Of a DNA stretch of 64,000 nt, positions 22,754-34,161 are shown in pieces. The first letter of the stretch is position 1, and every line of letters starts with the position of its first letter. Where the stretch lies: NCBI GenBank assembly GCA_038025085.1, contig CM076146.1, forward strand, positions 45,833,336 through 45,897,335, given 5' to 3'. The stretch comes from Tetragonia tetragonoides. Its lineage: Eukaryota; Streptophyta; Magnoliopsida; Caryophyllales; Aizoaceae. The notes under the pieces were generated by a model that worked only from the letters and a program-made list of their open reading frames with translations, ran no database searches and was not told the DNA's origin. The translations under genes and the position numbers were made by a program.

Positions 22754-25173
22754 ACGAAAATACACATTGCTAGATGAGATTATGTTCAGCAAAAGCTCCC
22801 TACTGTATAAAGCAATTAAGGTGCTGTTTGGCCTGGCTTTTTCAGGTGCTTTTGACCACAAAAAGCATAAGTTGGGCCAAACACCTCAATTTTGGAAAAA
22901 TAAAAATTGCTTTTAAAAAGTTATTTTTTTTGAAAATGACCTATGGAAGCTGAAGTAGCAAAATGAAGCTTTTGCTTCTGCTTTTGGCAAAAGGCGCGCG
23001 ATTTCATTTGGAATTTCATTAACAATTTAAGAAATACCGAACATGTCCCATAAAAACAAAACATTCATGTTCATAAACTCCAAAACAACAACACGTTTAT
23101 TTTCTCAGATCCCCTTTTCTTCTCTCTCCTCTCTCCCCAGATTCGAAAACCTTCGAGTATGTTCAAGAAAAAAAAATTGAGGATGATGAATTCGTCAAAG
23201 AAAGGCTGTCCTCCTTCATATCCGATTAATGAGGTTAGTGGTCATCTTGATTTCCAAATTTTAGGGTTTATAATTTGTGTTTTTAGGGTTTATGATTTTG
23301 TCTAATTTTACTGATAAAATCCTAAATTAGATCTACACTCATGACCCTAAAAGGCATCCTATACCATCTCGAAAAACATTGAACACAGGAAAGCAATCTT
23401 CTATTATTGATAAGGTTAGACAATTTTTATTTATTTATTGTTTGTTGAATGAGTCCTTTAACCCTAAAATTGGATCTAATTTGGCTCTTCCCTTTCTTAT
23501 TTCATAGGGAAAGGAACCACAAAGTGATGTAGGCCATGGTGAGGTTTTGGCATCATCTCAACAAATCAATTCACAATCATTTCCTACCAATGAGCAGGTG
23601 AGCATGTAATTTTGTTTGAATTTTTTCAAAAAGTTTTGTAGGTCTGATCTGATGGTAGTTTAGGTTGGAAATTGGAAATTTGGGGCATGATCATCTCCCT
23701 CTTATTTGGTGTTGATATGATTTTAAATTTTGGGTCAAGTAGATTATGGGTAGTTGAATTTTTTTTTTTTTTTTTTGAATGGGGGTAGCGTTACTCTGTA
23801 GGTAGAACAGAACATCATTTTTACCAAAATGATCAAGTGATGTTATTATTAGTAGTATTATAATTTTGTACTCCTACTTGTTATGCGTAAACATCAGAAG
23901 AGCTAGTAGAATGATGTGAAGTTGTGGAATTTGTAGTTTTGTACTAAAGTTGGGTTATGAATCATTTTTATTTACCTCTGTTTTCATCTGTTCATCATGT
24001 GAATGATTTCCTAGCTAAAAAATTTGTTAATATGAGAGAGATACTTGCTACTTAGCTTGGTAGTTATCTAGTATCTTCTTTGCTAAAATGATTTCCTAGT
24101 TTTCACCTCTCAGGTTCTCACCATTTCAGTGAGGTGTTGAATTGAGTTACAGAATCCTAGGCTACATTTGGGTCCTTTATTCTATAGGTTTGGTTAGAAC
24201 ACACTAGCCTCTTGATTTCGTGGTTCAAGCTGTTCTATGTCTAAAATCATGAATAAGTTAAGAAGAAGATGGGAAAGAACCTGAATGAGAAGGAAGTTGG
24301 TAGCTGATGGTAAGACATTTTAGTAGAAATTGTAAAAAGAAGAAAAAACCAAATCATTAGCCTGACTTGAAGTCCCTTAGAAGATATTGAACAATTGTAC
24401 TTGATGATCAGATCAATGTAACACTCTGATTAGTCCTTCGACATCACGTGGTCTCACTTCCTTAATCAATGGCAACATGAATATTCCCCTGTTTGCTTTT
24501 GGTGTCGTATAGTTCCTGTTTATATGTCTTGTTCCCTGGTATTATAATCTGATGCAGCATGCTTATGTTGTTTATGTCATAGGAAATACTCTACAAAATA
24601 GAATGTAATTGCTTTAGGCAGAGGGAACTGGTAACTTACCTCCTAAGAGGCAAAATGCCAGTTGATTCAGGCAGTAAAGAAGATTATGGCTAAATATTTT
24701 AGTAGACATTTTAATAACTCAAGTTGATTCAGTTTAATCTTATTACTGTACTTGACTAGTTGCTAAGTTACTGTATGCTTGGTTCTTTCCCTTATGGTTG
24801 ATTCAGTTTAGTATTTTGTTGTTTATGCATTGATTAACAGATCATACATTGGTTCAGGTCTTTCTCTCTTTTGACAGTCTTGGGCAAATTATTATTTGCA
24901 CTTTCTGTTGTGATTGTGGCTGCACTAATGTAGTGCATTGACTTACCGTTTTAGGTAAATATTATCTCGTGGATGCCGGTTATCCAAATATGAAGGGTTA
25001 TCTTGGACCATTTAAAGGAGCACAATTTCGGTACCATCTTCCAGATTTTAAACGTTCAAGTCAACCGCCAACCGGGTATCATGAAGGAATTAACCGCCAA
25101 CCAGATTTTAAAATACACATTGCTAGATGGGATTATTTTCAGCAAAAGCTCCCTACTGTATAAGGCAATTAAG
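22754..25173. mobile_element. Insertion between 65-bp direct repeats carrying a Harbinger transposase relic
   Basis: The stretch from 'aaaatacacattgctagatg' to 'gcaattaag' occurs at 22,754-22,820 and again at 25,109-25,173, nearly identical (about 90%). Between them are a small foldback ('tgtttggcctgg' ... 'gggccaaaca', 22,824-22,883), a few exon-like open blocks with GT-AG borders (23,158-23,231; 23,331-23,412; 23,509-23,597) and a transposase-like exon from 24,956. The short first copy start 'ttcaagaaaaaaaaattg' is unusual. The arrangement suggests insertion or replication slippage around a decayed element. Confidence 0.5.
24956..25162 (+). pseudogene. PIF/Harbinger (DDE_Tnp_4, ALP1-like) transposase fragment
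   Basis: After an acceptor 'ttttag' at 24,955 the frame reads 'GKYYLVDAGYPNMKGYLGPF', then 'RYHLPDF' and 'PTGYHEGIN'. In PIF/Harbinger transposases and the domesticated ALP1 family, 'YYLVDAGY' holds the second catalytic Asp, followed by '..PY.G.RYHL.E'. The frame ends at 25,162, long before the usual third acidic residue, so this is a fragment. Upstream exon-like blocks do not show the rest of the nuclease core. It may be a relic or a host exon captured with it. Confidence 0.65.
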
Positions 25174-25618
25174 TTCCACATGCAGGAATTGCAGCAAAAG
25201 CTTGCTGCTATTGGGCCTAGACTGTCAAGTATGTGCTCATGTTAGCTGAAAGAAGAGTTGTAAATTGTAGGCAACACTTGTTGAGAGTAAAGGCTGAATT
25301 GAGTAAAGTTGGAGCATACAACCACAAGATAACACCAACAAAATTAAGCTTGCCTCATGTCTCCTTCTATCGCCTAGCAGAGTAACTGTGTCTATTGCGA
25401 CTGAACATTCAAACTACCAAGTCTGAGGTGCTCATTGAGCTATGGACTGCATTGAGCTATACTAGTGTTAGAAACTTTGATTGAGAAGTTAGGGCTAAGT
25501 CCTAGATTGCATTTCGTTTGCTCTCTTGTCGTGCTAGGGGGTCCAAAAACTACAACTACATACAAGCTCGAGCAACAGAAACAAAAGGAGAAATTTGAAT
25601 CGGTAACATAAATCTCAG

Positions 25619-26359
25619 CTATTGAATGTTGGAGCACGAACACGCATCCTTCAACATCATGAGGTTCTCCATACATACAAGAGTGTTGGAGCATTTATAA
25701 GAATCCCCAACCTTAACATCCTTGAGTGTCATAGTTTCCATGTCGAGTGAAAGAACATGCCACAAGTTCACCTGCAAAAACAACTCCTTTCGATTTCTCG
25801 AGAAACCTATAGGCCACTCAAACCGCACAGAACGCGGGTGAAAAACTTTATACAACCTCGTCCAAGATTCAACCACACCATACTCCTTCATGACCCAAAT
25901 ATCGGAGTCATCAAAACTATTAACCAGAAGACACAAACATCCATCCAACACCCCTACATACAAATTGAGACATTCCTCGTACACAGGCTGTGGCACCTCA
26001 CCAAAGCTATGATTACTAAGGCCAAAGCTAAGAATCGAACAATGCACTACAACACCAATATAAACTTCATGAACCCAATGTAAACTTCCCTCAAACAAGA
26101 CACCATCTTTACGCCGAGAAGCAAAAGGATAAGGACGATCTTGAGCCCTTGTCCACGAGTTACCTTTCAAGCTATAAACCATAACTTGTCTCCTAAAAGG
26201 ACCTCGATCATCATCACATTGAAGAATCCTCACAAACTTATAATCTCTAGTAATAGCATCATACCCAAAACCAAAATAGGTGCAATAATCAGCTAAATCA
26301 GATGGACTTGCCAAAAATGGGAGCTTTTTGTAAGTCATCACATCTATAGGTAACTCCAT
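25619..26359 (-). pseudogene. F-box-associated (FBA) domain protein lacking its F-box
   Basis: The 246-residue frame has the hallmark blocks of plant F-box-associated domains: 'FGFGYDAITRDYKFVRI', 'VMVYSLKGNSWTR', 'GVLFEGSLHWV', 'DIWVMKEYGVVESWTRLY' and 'SLDMETMTL'. Family members begin with an F-box of about 45 residues and a stretch ending 'NP.TR.Y..LP'; here the frame opens directly at a degenerate 'MTYKKLP'. About 130 N-terminal residues are missing, and none are recognisable upstream in any frame to 26,640. F-box proteins recruit substrates to SCF ubiquitin ligases through Skp1; without an F-box that role is unlikely. It is closest in pattern to the 38-kb gene. It is probably a 5'-truncated relic, although the remaining frame is intact. 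Confidence 0.75.
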
Positions 26360-26989
26360 TAATCCCGTTATTGTTTTAAGCAGTAATCAGTTGGATTTTA
26401 TAATTTTTGGCACAAAGATGGAAACATGGGGCAAGAACAAGTAAGAATTATGGATTAATTGAAGGATTGAACATCAAAGTTGAGTTTTTTTTGGACTGGA
26501 TTGAAGAAAAAGGGTTGTGAAAGGATAGCAGAGTGTTGGGTTTAAGTGAGAGAGAAGTTTTCAGAAGGTAGAGATTACTTTCATTTTTCTGGGAAATCAA
26601 AAGACCAGGGAAAGCTTTCACGTTAGTAAAATTCATTTGTTTTGGTGCTTGATTAGTTAGTAAAAATACATGACTTGATTTATTATCATGTTGTCATACG
26701 CCTTTTTTATTTTATTTTTTATTTTATAGTTTCACATTTCAGTGAGCTGGACCTAGAGATGGCTCTGGTCACAGTTAGCATGAGGCATGGCACGACCGAG
26801 CATATTTTTTATACGGCACGACATGGATACGGAGGAAGTATGGGCACGAATGACTGGGCTTGGATTTTGAAAAGAAAGCACATGCAGGCACGACACAACA
26901 CGGCAAAAATTTTAATTTATTTGAAAAAGCACGGGCACGGCACAGTAAACGTGCACTAAAAATGACTTATATTTAGCAGTGTTAGACAT
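26360..26989. other. Intergenic stretch, no gene recognised
   Basis: Contains a GC-rich patch near 26,760-26,945 with repeated 'gcacg' words ('ggcacgaccgag', 'aagcacgggcacggcac'), probably the eroded inside of a hAT-like MITE. No coding signal. Confidence 0.4.
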
Positions 26990-27120
26990 AGAAGGAGCAC
27001 AAATGATCGAGTAGTATATAGGGTGGAGCTTGTTTAGTGGAGAAGCACCCACAACCACCAGGGGAGACGTTTTATGATTAAGACTAATAATAATTAAGAG
27101 TTCCATGTACAGAACTTTGC

Positions 27121-27126
27121 TATAAA
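27121..27126 (+). promoter_or_regulatory. TATA box of the proline-rich protein gene
   Basis: 'tataaa' lies 80 bp before the start codon, in a segment (26,990-27,185) that is duplicated at 29,820-29,995. Confidence 0.6.
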
Positions 27127-27205
27127 CTGATCAACCACCATCTTAGCTAATCCTCAACTCAACATCTTAATTAAAGGCATCTCTTTCTATCTCATTTTTT
27201 CTAAA

Positions 27206-28639
27206 ATGAGGCATAAACTGTTGGGTTTAGTTCTGGTGGTGCTAGCATTAGCACTGCAGGAAGTTACCACCTCTTATGCAACTAATGCCATTGACCCTTT
27301 TGCTGGTGAATCACATGATCATTCACCTGCTGTATCATCTATTAGCGAGATATTCAGCAAGATAGTATTAAAAGCAACACACAGAATTATTAGCTTTCCT
27401 AATTTCTTGTCATCCAAACTCAAACTCGATACACTTCATGTTCAGGGTACGGCACTAAGCCTGCCATCTAGGGTGGTCCAGTGTAGTCGAGTTAGAGGTA
27501 GGCCGCAATTGCTGCACTGTCATCATGTTCGTCCTCGACTCTTGCTCCAAAATACCAGAGTACGTTGTTGGGTTGTGAAGAGTAAGGTTGTGTGTCGTAT
27601 ACGTCGCGTGCGTTATGTTCGTGAACGTTTGCCACTTTCTTTGGCACCAGCCCCGTTGCCTGCAGACCCATTGTCAGATGATTTGTTACCCTTTCCTGCT
27701 GAATTGGTGCCTTCGCCATTGTCAGAGGATTTGGCACCGTTGCCTGCTAATTTGGCACCTTCGCCGTTGCCAGACTTGGCACCGTTGCTTGTGTTGGGGA
27801 AAACTACGGTATTTACCCACAATCACAACAACAGATAATCGAAAAAATAAAGTGCAAAAACCCGAAAACAACACAAACAATTTTACGTGGAAAACCCCTC
27901 TCAATTAGGGGAAAAACCACGGTGCGGATCTCCACGCACTAAACAATAATCCACTATAATAATCAAGAGTACAATCGGCAACAATCACAAGATCAATCAA
28001 CAAGTAGACAATCTATCTTTGGTATTAGTACAAATTGACAAACTCTAACTCAATTTGGTACTCCCACAAAACCAAAGATACACCCACAAATACCTGTCGA
28101 TGACCGATCCGAATACTCCGATTATCTTCACACGAACAAGCCAAATCAACCGTGAACTGGAACAAACCTCTTTGTTTGTCTCTCACTCACTGGCTCTCCC
28201 TTTCTTTGTCTTCGGCTGTTTGTTCTCTCACCCCCTTCTCACCAAACAAATGCCGTGCACTTCCTATTTATTACCAAACTCAATCACTCTCTGACTCTTC
28301 CTTTTCTTTGTTGGCAGTTTCACATGTCAACCGAAAGGACCCTTTGCCTTTTTATTTCCCATCTTTTAACTTCTTTTCTTTTTTCTTTTTCTTTTTCTTT
28401 TGTTTTATTTTATTTCTTTACAAACTTAAATAAAATAAAACACAACTAAATATTATTTGGTATTTGGGGCGTTACCTCAACAGCTTGCTGAATTGGTACC
28501 TTTGCCATTGTCCGATTTGGCTCCGTTGTCATCGTCAGAACAAGCACCATTGCCATCTTCAGATTTAGCACCATCACCTTTGTCAAACTGGCCCCGTTGC
28601 CTGTTCAATTGGCAGCGTAACCATTGTCAAATAAGGTAG
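27206..28639 (+). pseudogene. Secreted proline-rich protein gene split by a solo LTR
   Basis: The frame opens with a clear signal peptide ('LLGLVLVVLALALQE'), then a basic, Cys/Arg/Val-rich middle (residues about 90-145), then Pro-Leu-Ala repeats of the type 'LAPLPA' and 'LAPSPLP'. At 27,791 the repeat is interrupted by a 691-bp LTR with 5-bp target duplication (gcttg). The same repeats resume at 28,488 ('LVPLPLSDLAPLSS') and stop at 28,639. Coding parts 27,206-27,791 and 28,488-28,639 sum to 738 nt, a multiple of three, so the insertion is the only break in the frame. As it stands the reading frame ends inside the LTR at 27,838. Family not recognised; a cell-wall or extracellular role is inferred only from composition. 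Confidence 0.7.
27792..28482 (-). mobile_element. Solo LTR of an LTR retrotransposon inside a coding exon
   Basis: It begins 'tgttggggaaaact' and ends 'cgttacctcaaca', flanked on both sides by 'gcttg' (27,787-27,791 and 28,483-28,487). Inside is 'ttttacgtggaaaacccc', whose complement is a common sequence near the 3' end of plant LTRs, so the LTR lies in minus orientation. It has no internal region, primer site or protein frame. Confidence 0.85.
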
Positions 28640-28887
28640 TACCATTGCCTGCCAGTATTACAACAGTATTCAATGCTTTTCAAATATGGTTTATTGAGTA
28701 GCGCAGCAGCTGTGTCGTGTTGGTTATTTCAGGGCTCTAGAACTATACTTGTATTTGTTTACCGAGTAGTAATACAATTCATTTGGCTGTTTACGAAGAA
28801 AGAAAAAAAAGTGAAGATCCACATAATAGTAGCTCTTTGCTGTTTTCCAATTAGCTTGTTGTCCTGATTTTATGTTGCGAGTTTTTA

Positions 28888-29036
28888 CTACACAAGTTCT
28901 TTCCCTTGAAAGCATTGAATGTTCTTCCATGCCTCAGCAGTAAATCTGATAACTCTAAAACAGAAAACTTGCCTGTTAAACACACTAGCCCTATTGAGAA
29001 AGCCAGAACAGACAGTTACACATCCTTCTCCTTTCA
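28888..29036 (-). pseudogene. C-terminal exon fragment of an unrecognised family (copy 1)
   Basis: Minus strand reads 'FCFRVIRFTAEAWKNI' and ends at a stop at 28,888. It matches, residue for residue in pattern, the fragment at 34,509-34,690 ('ICFSVFRFSAEAWNDI'). No upstream exon with the same frame was identified. Family unknown. Confidence 0.5.
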
Positions 29037-29161
29037 AGGAGAAACAAGATTTATCAACTCCCAACACAAAGACAGTTTTTCAAAAACGAAACTACAACAA
29101 AAAAGAGGGACGACATGAACAGCCTTGTCGAGTTGTCGCCTTTTTATGACTCCTTAATCCT

Positions 29162-29368
29162 CTAGATCACAGGCCTCTGTGTGCTGTCAGTCTGAAAACT
29201 CGCTCCTAGTGGAATACTTTCTTCTTTTCCCCCTTTGGTCAGAAAGAACAATCTGACATCGCAATTATGCCACCCCTTATTAGACCCCTCTTGCTCCCGG
29301 CCAAAAGAGATAACAACTGTCGTTGCTCTTTGATACTTCACGCCAGTAGCAACAAAATCAACATTCAT
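29162..29368 (-). other. Open frame of 68 codons, uncertain
   Basis: Reads 'VVISFGREQEGSNKGW' and 'VRLFFLTKGG'. The composition is protein-like and it lies just upstream, on the same strand, of the duplicated C-terminal fragment, so it may be another exon of that unknown gene. No domain recognised. Confidence 0.3.
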
Positions 29369-29819
29369 ACCTCATACAAATCTTCACGCAATCAGCTGAA
29401 TGAATCTCAACATCTACAGTGGACTTGAATCAGATCTAGATTAATGGAAAATACAGGAATCAGCTGAAAAACATGCACTTCAATCAATACATACACAAAA
29501 CCAATGTGTATATATAACATATACCAGTTTTGATTTGTGAGTTCTGACGATCAATATATAACAGTTGTTAGATGATATGTTTTCTGTGTCCTGGATGGCT
29601 ATCTACGTTACTCATTATAAATTAACTTTTTTTCAGCAGACATAACTCAAAATTTCGAAATCGCCCTCTCCATGACAAACAAACAACTGCAAGACGCTTA
29701 GGTGGTTCTTATAACACTACAGAGAGAAACAGATCAAGAAAAAATGCGGCCAAAACTTGAAATTGACCAAGGTGATTGAAATTGATCTGCGGCCAAAAAT
29801 GACTCTTAGTAATACTAGG

Positions 29820-29995
29820 AGAAGCAGATATGAGTAACATATTGAGTGGCGTTTGTTTTGTGGAGAAGCACCCACAAGCCCACAGGCCACAAGGCAGACA
29901 TGTTTATTAAGACTTCTAATCAAGAGTTGCATTTACAGATTTTGATATAATATGACCACCATCTTAGCTAGTTCTCCCCAACTCAACATCCTAAG
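29820..29995 (+). repeat. Duplicated promoter relic of the proline-rich gene
   Basis: Shares with 26,990-27,185 'gtggagaagcacccacaa', 'gaccaccatcttagct' (there 'caaccaccatcttagct') and 'ccaactcaacatc' in the same order and spacing. No signal-peptide frame follows this copy. Confidence 0.7.
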
Positions 29996-30787
29996 CCATC
30001 ATATGTATCAAATGTCTCATAGATCATTGAGATAAACACTCAGCACAAAGCAGGAGACAAAAGAACTGCATGCTTTATCACATCTGCTCGAGTACATAGC
30101 TCTACTATATCCTTTTCTTAAACAGTTTTCTTATTTGCATCATAAAGCCAGGAGACTTACACAGAACAAAAGTTGCAAAACCAATATCAAGATGCTTGTC
30201 TTTTAGGGATCCCGGAATTGTCAACTGATATTGATATTGACGACTCGATATTGAGACGAACAAACGGAAACTTGTCTTGGGATCTCGAATAATAGAGACC
30301 TTGTGCCCTCTCCTTATCCCTGTCCTTGGACATTTTATCAATGTTGTTGGGAAGTGCCTCTGGACACAACGGGGTAAGAGAAAAGATTGTAACGTGAAGG
30401 CCCGTCGATAAGCCAGGAATGCTCCTGATGGCACACATCCTATAATCATTATTATTATTATTATTAATGGATTCCAAGGGCATGAGGAAGGGGCAAGTTA
30501 TCTGCAAGGGATCAATAGGGTCTAACAAGCCGCCGAGGATCTGTTCAGTAACCAGGGTGCCCTTGGAGTTGACCAAAAGGGCAACAGCAGGTTCATTTGA
30601 AAACAAAGAAACAGCGACATAGTAATTGTTGTGATCCACACCCACACGATTGTGGTACAAGGGTTTGGGTAGGTACCTGATGTAGAAACTGAGCACTTGC
30701 CAATTACCATCATGCCAGATTCTTTTTCGAGGGTGTCATAGTAGACAGTTGTAACAATATGTGTTTCCCTTGCAACAACGTAGAACC

Positions 30788-32798
30788 TGTTAGAATTTCG
30801 GCACAGCGGATGTGTAGTGGATCCAATAAAAATGCACAGCAATGCTCACCACCATTGTTCCCCCTCACATAAGTTTAATTAGTAAATATTATTATTGTTA
30901 TTTTAGATTGGGTCCACTACACATCCGTTGTGCCGAAAATCTAACATGGTATCAGAGCCGATGATAGATCCTATTTACTCCAATTCAACAACAAAAGAAA
31001 TCATGTGCTTCCCTCACGAGAATAGATTGGTTAAGATACCAACTAGAAATCCAGGTTTGGGTAGTCAAAGATGCTAACCCAAAGGAAATTGAGTGGCCAA
31101 AGCATAAGAGCCAACTCAAGACAAATAGGGTAAAAGAAAGAAACCCTATTGAGTCAAGATGGGTAGAAACCCAAGAGAATCTCGGTATGACCGAGGCGAC
31201 GACGCAGCTGTAAGAAGAATCTTGGTATGACCGAGGTGGCAATACAGTCGTAAAGAGAATCTCGGTATGACCGAGGCAGCTGCAGCTGTAAGAAGAAATG
31301 TTGGGACAAGAAATCCCAATGTTGAAAAGTGAATAGATCCAAAAATAGGATCAAGTATTGGGAAGAGTAAATCATGATACGAAGTTCACAAGATGTACAA
31401 TGAGTAGTAGTCATCTTGTAGAAACGGCATGGAGGATGCAATTATAGGAGGCTTCGGCTAGAAAAGATCATATGGCCACGAACATCAGAAGAATGTCAAG
31501 TAATATGGTCATCGAAGTTATTAGTGGACCAAAAGCGTTTGAATGGATAATTTAAGTTTGAGGGGGTGTGTTGGAAAATACAAACTTAAATTATCGAAGT
31601 TATAATTAGTAAGCTCTAAATAATAAATCATTTAGAGTCTTACATTATCAAATGGCTATAACTTAAGATTAATATGAACCACTATTTCTTAGGAGTTAGA
31701 AATAGTATATAAGGAGATCTAGAAGATTATGTAATGGAGATAACAATGAATTAAGAGAAGATAGCCTGCAGAGCTATCGTGGGTGAGCATAGCAATGCTT
31801 ACCACCATTGTTCCCCCTCATTTTATATATTCATATATGTTTGTTAGTGAATATTATTATTGTTATTTATCCATTCAAACGCTTTTGGTCCACTAATAAC
31901 TTCGATGACCACATTACTTGACATTCTACTGATGTTTGTGGCGATATGATCTTTTCTAGCCGAAGCCTCCTATAATTGCATCCTCCATGTCTTCTATATT
32001 CGTGTCTCCAAGATGACTACTACACCTTGTACATCTTGTAAACTTTGTATCATGATTTTCTCTTCCCAATACTTGATCCTACTCTTAGATCTCTTCACTT
32101 GGGATTTCTTGTCCCGACCTTTCTTCTTACAGTTGCGGCTGCCTCAGTTATACCGAGATTCTCTTTACGACTGCGTTGCCACCTCGGTCATACCGAGATT
32201 GTTCTTACGGCTGCGTCGTCGTCTCGGTCATACCGAGATTCTCTTGGGTTTCTACCTATCTTGACTCAATAGGGTTTCATTCTTTTACCTCATTTATCTT
32301 GAGTTGGCTCTTATGCTTTGGCCACTCAATTTCTTTTGGGTTAGCATCTTTGACTACCCAAAACTGAATTTCTAATTGGCATCTTAACCAATCTATTCTC
32401 GTGAGGGAAGCACATGATTTCTTTTGTTGTTGAATTGGAGTAAATAGGATCTATCATCGACTCTGATACCATGTTAGAATTTCGGCACAGCGGATGTGCG
32501 ATGGACCAATCTAAAATAACAATAATAATATTCACTAATCAAACATCTGTGAAGGGGGACAATGGTGGTGAGCATTGCTGTGCTCACCCATGATAGCTCT
32601 GCATGCTATCTTCTCTTGATTCATTGTTATCTCCATTACATAATCTTCTCCTTATATACTATTTCTAACTCCTAAGAAATAGTGGTTCATATTAATTTTA
32701 AATTACAACCATTCAATATTGTAAGGCTCTAAATGATTTACTTCTATTTACAGCTTACTAATTATAACATCGATAATTTAAGTTTGTATTCTCCAACA
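30788..32798. mobile_element. Inverted-dimer (foldback) LTR element, non-coding
   Basis: Flanked by the 5-bp target duplication 'gaacc' (30,783-30,787 and 32,799-32,803). The right end is a whole LTR in minus orientation (32,472-32,798, TG...CA) with primer site 'tggtatcagag' type at 32,459-32,471, the Met-initiator-tRNA site used by many Copia elements. The left part is the same element in plus orientation: partial LTR to 30,946, primer site 30,947-30,959, internal DNA to 31,568 with 'ttgagggggtg' as polypurine tract, and LTR 31,569-31,873. Internal DNA then repeats inverted from 31,874. A 40-bp inverted LTR tip (30,788-30,827) caps the left. Arms are about 0.7 kb, loop about 320 bp. No protein frame. 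Confidence 0.85.
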
Positions 32799-33429
32799 GA
32801 ACCATCGATCAGCCACGACGGAAGTGTATATGACTTTAAAGTTCCGTGTTAATTCTCCTTTAATGTTACAGATAGGGGGCTCGGGAAGGGGGATCCACTG
32901 TAACTGTAACTGGCCGCAGCTGTTTTAATTTTGGTGGAGAACCTCAAAGGCAGGGTTTGGCGCGTCATCCGCAGAATGTCGGTAATGAGAATGAAGAGCG
33001 TAGATCTTACCACCAATACATTCAATAATAGGATGTCCCTTGCCAGCTTTCATGGAAGGAGGGATAATAATACATTCAGCACCATCACCAGTAGTAGTAA
33101 CAGTATCAGTATGACTAGTATTGATCTTCTCCAAAATAATACGACCAGGAACCTGATTATGATTATGATTTGGTGGCGGGTTTACTTTGAAGATGTCTTT
33201 AGAGAGTACCAAATCATTTGATAAAAGTACCAATTCAGTCATTGGTAATACATCACCAAAATTTTCATTAATTTGCAAGTACTGGCCACCAATGAGACAA
33301 GTATTACCGGAGCCAATAGGGTACTCTAAAGAACTCATGCCATATGGAATTTACCTTTTTCCTTAGGAAGAAACACCGAGAATATCACATTCGCAGGGCC
33401 TCTATGAATCTGAGGAGTACAATCATCAT

Positions 33430-33435
33430 CCCCAT

Positions 33436-33467
<32 letters not shown>

Positions 33468-33485
33468 CTGCTGCTGCTGTTTTTG
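33430..33485. repeat. Trinucleotide microsatellite (gtt)n(gct)n in the kelch-like pseudogene
   Basis: Encodes a run of Asn then Ser/Ala-like residues on the minus strand. Length is likely variable between individuals. Confidence 0.9.
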
Positions 33486-33960
33486 CTGCTTCCAAGATCG
33501 ACGCAATAGTAGGAGTCCCTACACAAAACAAACAGATACCTCTCCTTTTCCCCTCTCCATTTTCATGTCTGATCTATTCTGCGGTAAGGGTTTTTACTTT
33601 TTATTCTCTCTTTCTCTTGGGGTCCTATTCCTAGGGAAGATCGAGTGGTTAACTAGTAACTAGGTTACTACTTGTGTTCTCAATATTACTCACATAGTAC
33701 TCCAATGCCAATGAGGTTTTGGCTTAGTGGTTAAGACTAAGGCCCACTAGTCCGGGCCACTAGTCTTTAACAAAAAGATTCATTACTCTTAAAAATGGAA
33801 TTAAAGTGTATATGACTACTAGTCTACTACAATGTAAATCCATTAAAACAAAATGACACTTTGATTATAAGGCTTATTTACATTAATGTGATTGTTCACA
33901 GAATTAAAAAGTGTTAGATCCACATTACTAACAGTTTGCTGCTTTTGAGTCAGCTTTATT

Positions 33961-33991
<31 letters not shown>

Positions 33992-34161
33992 GGGTGCAAA
34001 GGAGGATTAAGTGCCCTTAAGCGTTTATAACAAAAACTTGTATGAGGCGGCCTCAAGGTGAGCCCCCCCTAACAAACATGACGTTATGATTATGTCATGC
34101 TTGACTATAGAGGAGGCCTCAACTTGAGGCAGCCTCATAGGAGACCTTTTGAACTTTTTTA

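Larger units (their letters stand above)
30187..33526 (-). pseudogene. Kelch-like repeat protein pseudogene, split by a 2-kb LTR element
   Basis: Coding-like sequence runs from 33,526 to 30,187 on the minus strand: 'DSYYCVDLGSSKN', an Asn run from a GTT/GCT microsatellite, 'GPANVIFSVFLP', 'YPIGSGNTCLIGGQYLQI', 'HPIIECIGGKIYALHSHYR', 'LQWIPLPEPPI', the insertion, 'FYVVARETHIVTTVYYDTLE', 'GNWQVLSFYIRYLPKPLY' and 'NNYYVAVSLFSNEPAVALLV', ending 'IPKRQAS'. 'IGGKIYAL...W..LP.PP' resembles kelch blades. Lesions: a frame change near 33,337, a TAA at 32,925, the element at 30,788-32,798 (target GAACC) and a second frame change near 30,695. Reading resumes correctly across the TAA and across the element, so both are later damage. 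Exact family not recognised. Confidence 0.75.

Noticed and set aside
26448..26636. Minus-strand 62-codon frame upstream of the 25.6-kb FBA gene
   Set aside because: Checked as a possible lost F-box exon; no F-box residues and no matching splice signals.
26675..26959. Plus-strand frame rich in His/Arg/Gly
   Set aside because: Comes from 'gcacg' low-complexity words; no protein character.
27492..27904. Antisense frames of the proline-rich gene
   Set aside because: Complement of a biased repeat; the plus frame has the signal peptide, TATA box and cross-insertion continuity.
30985..32367. Several frames on both strands with 'SVIPRFS' and 'LGHTEI'
   Set aside because: They are the inverted non-coding internal DNA of the LTR dimer ('ctcggtcataccgagatt' repeats).
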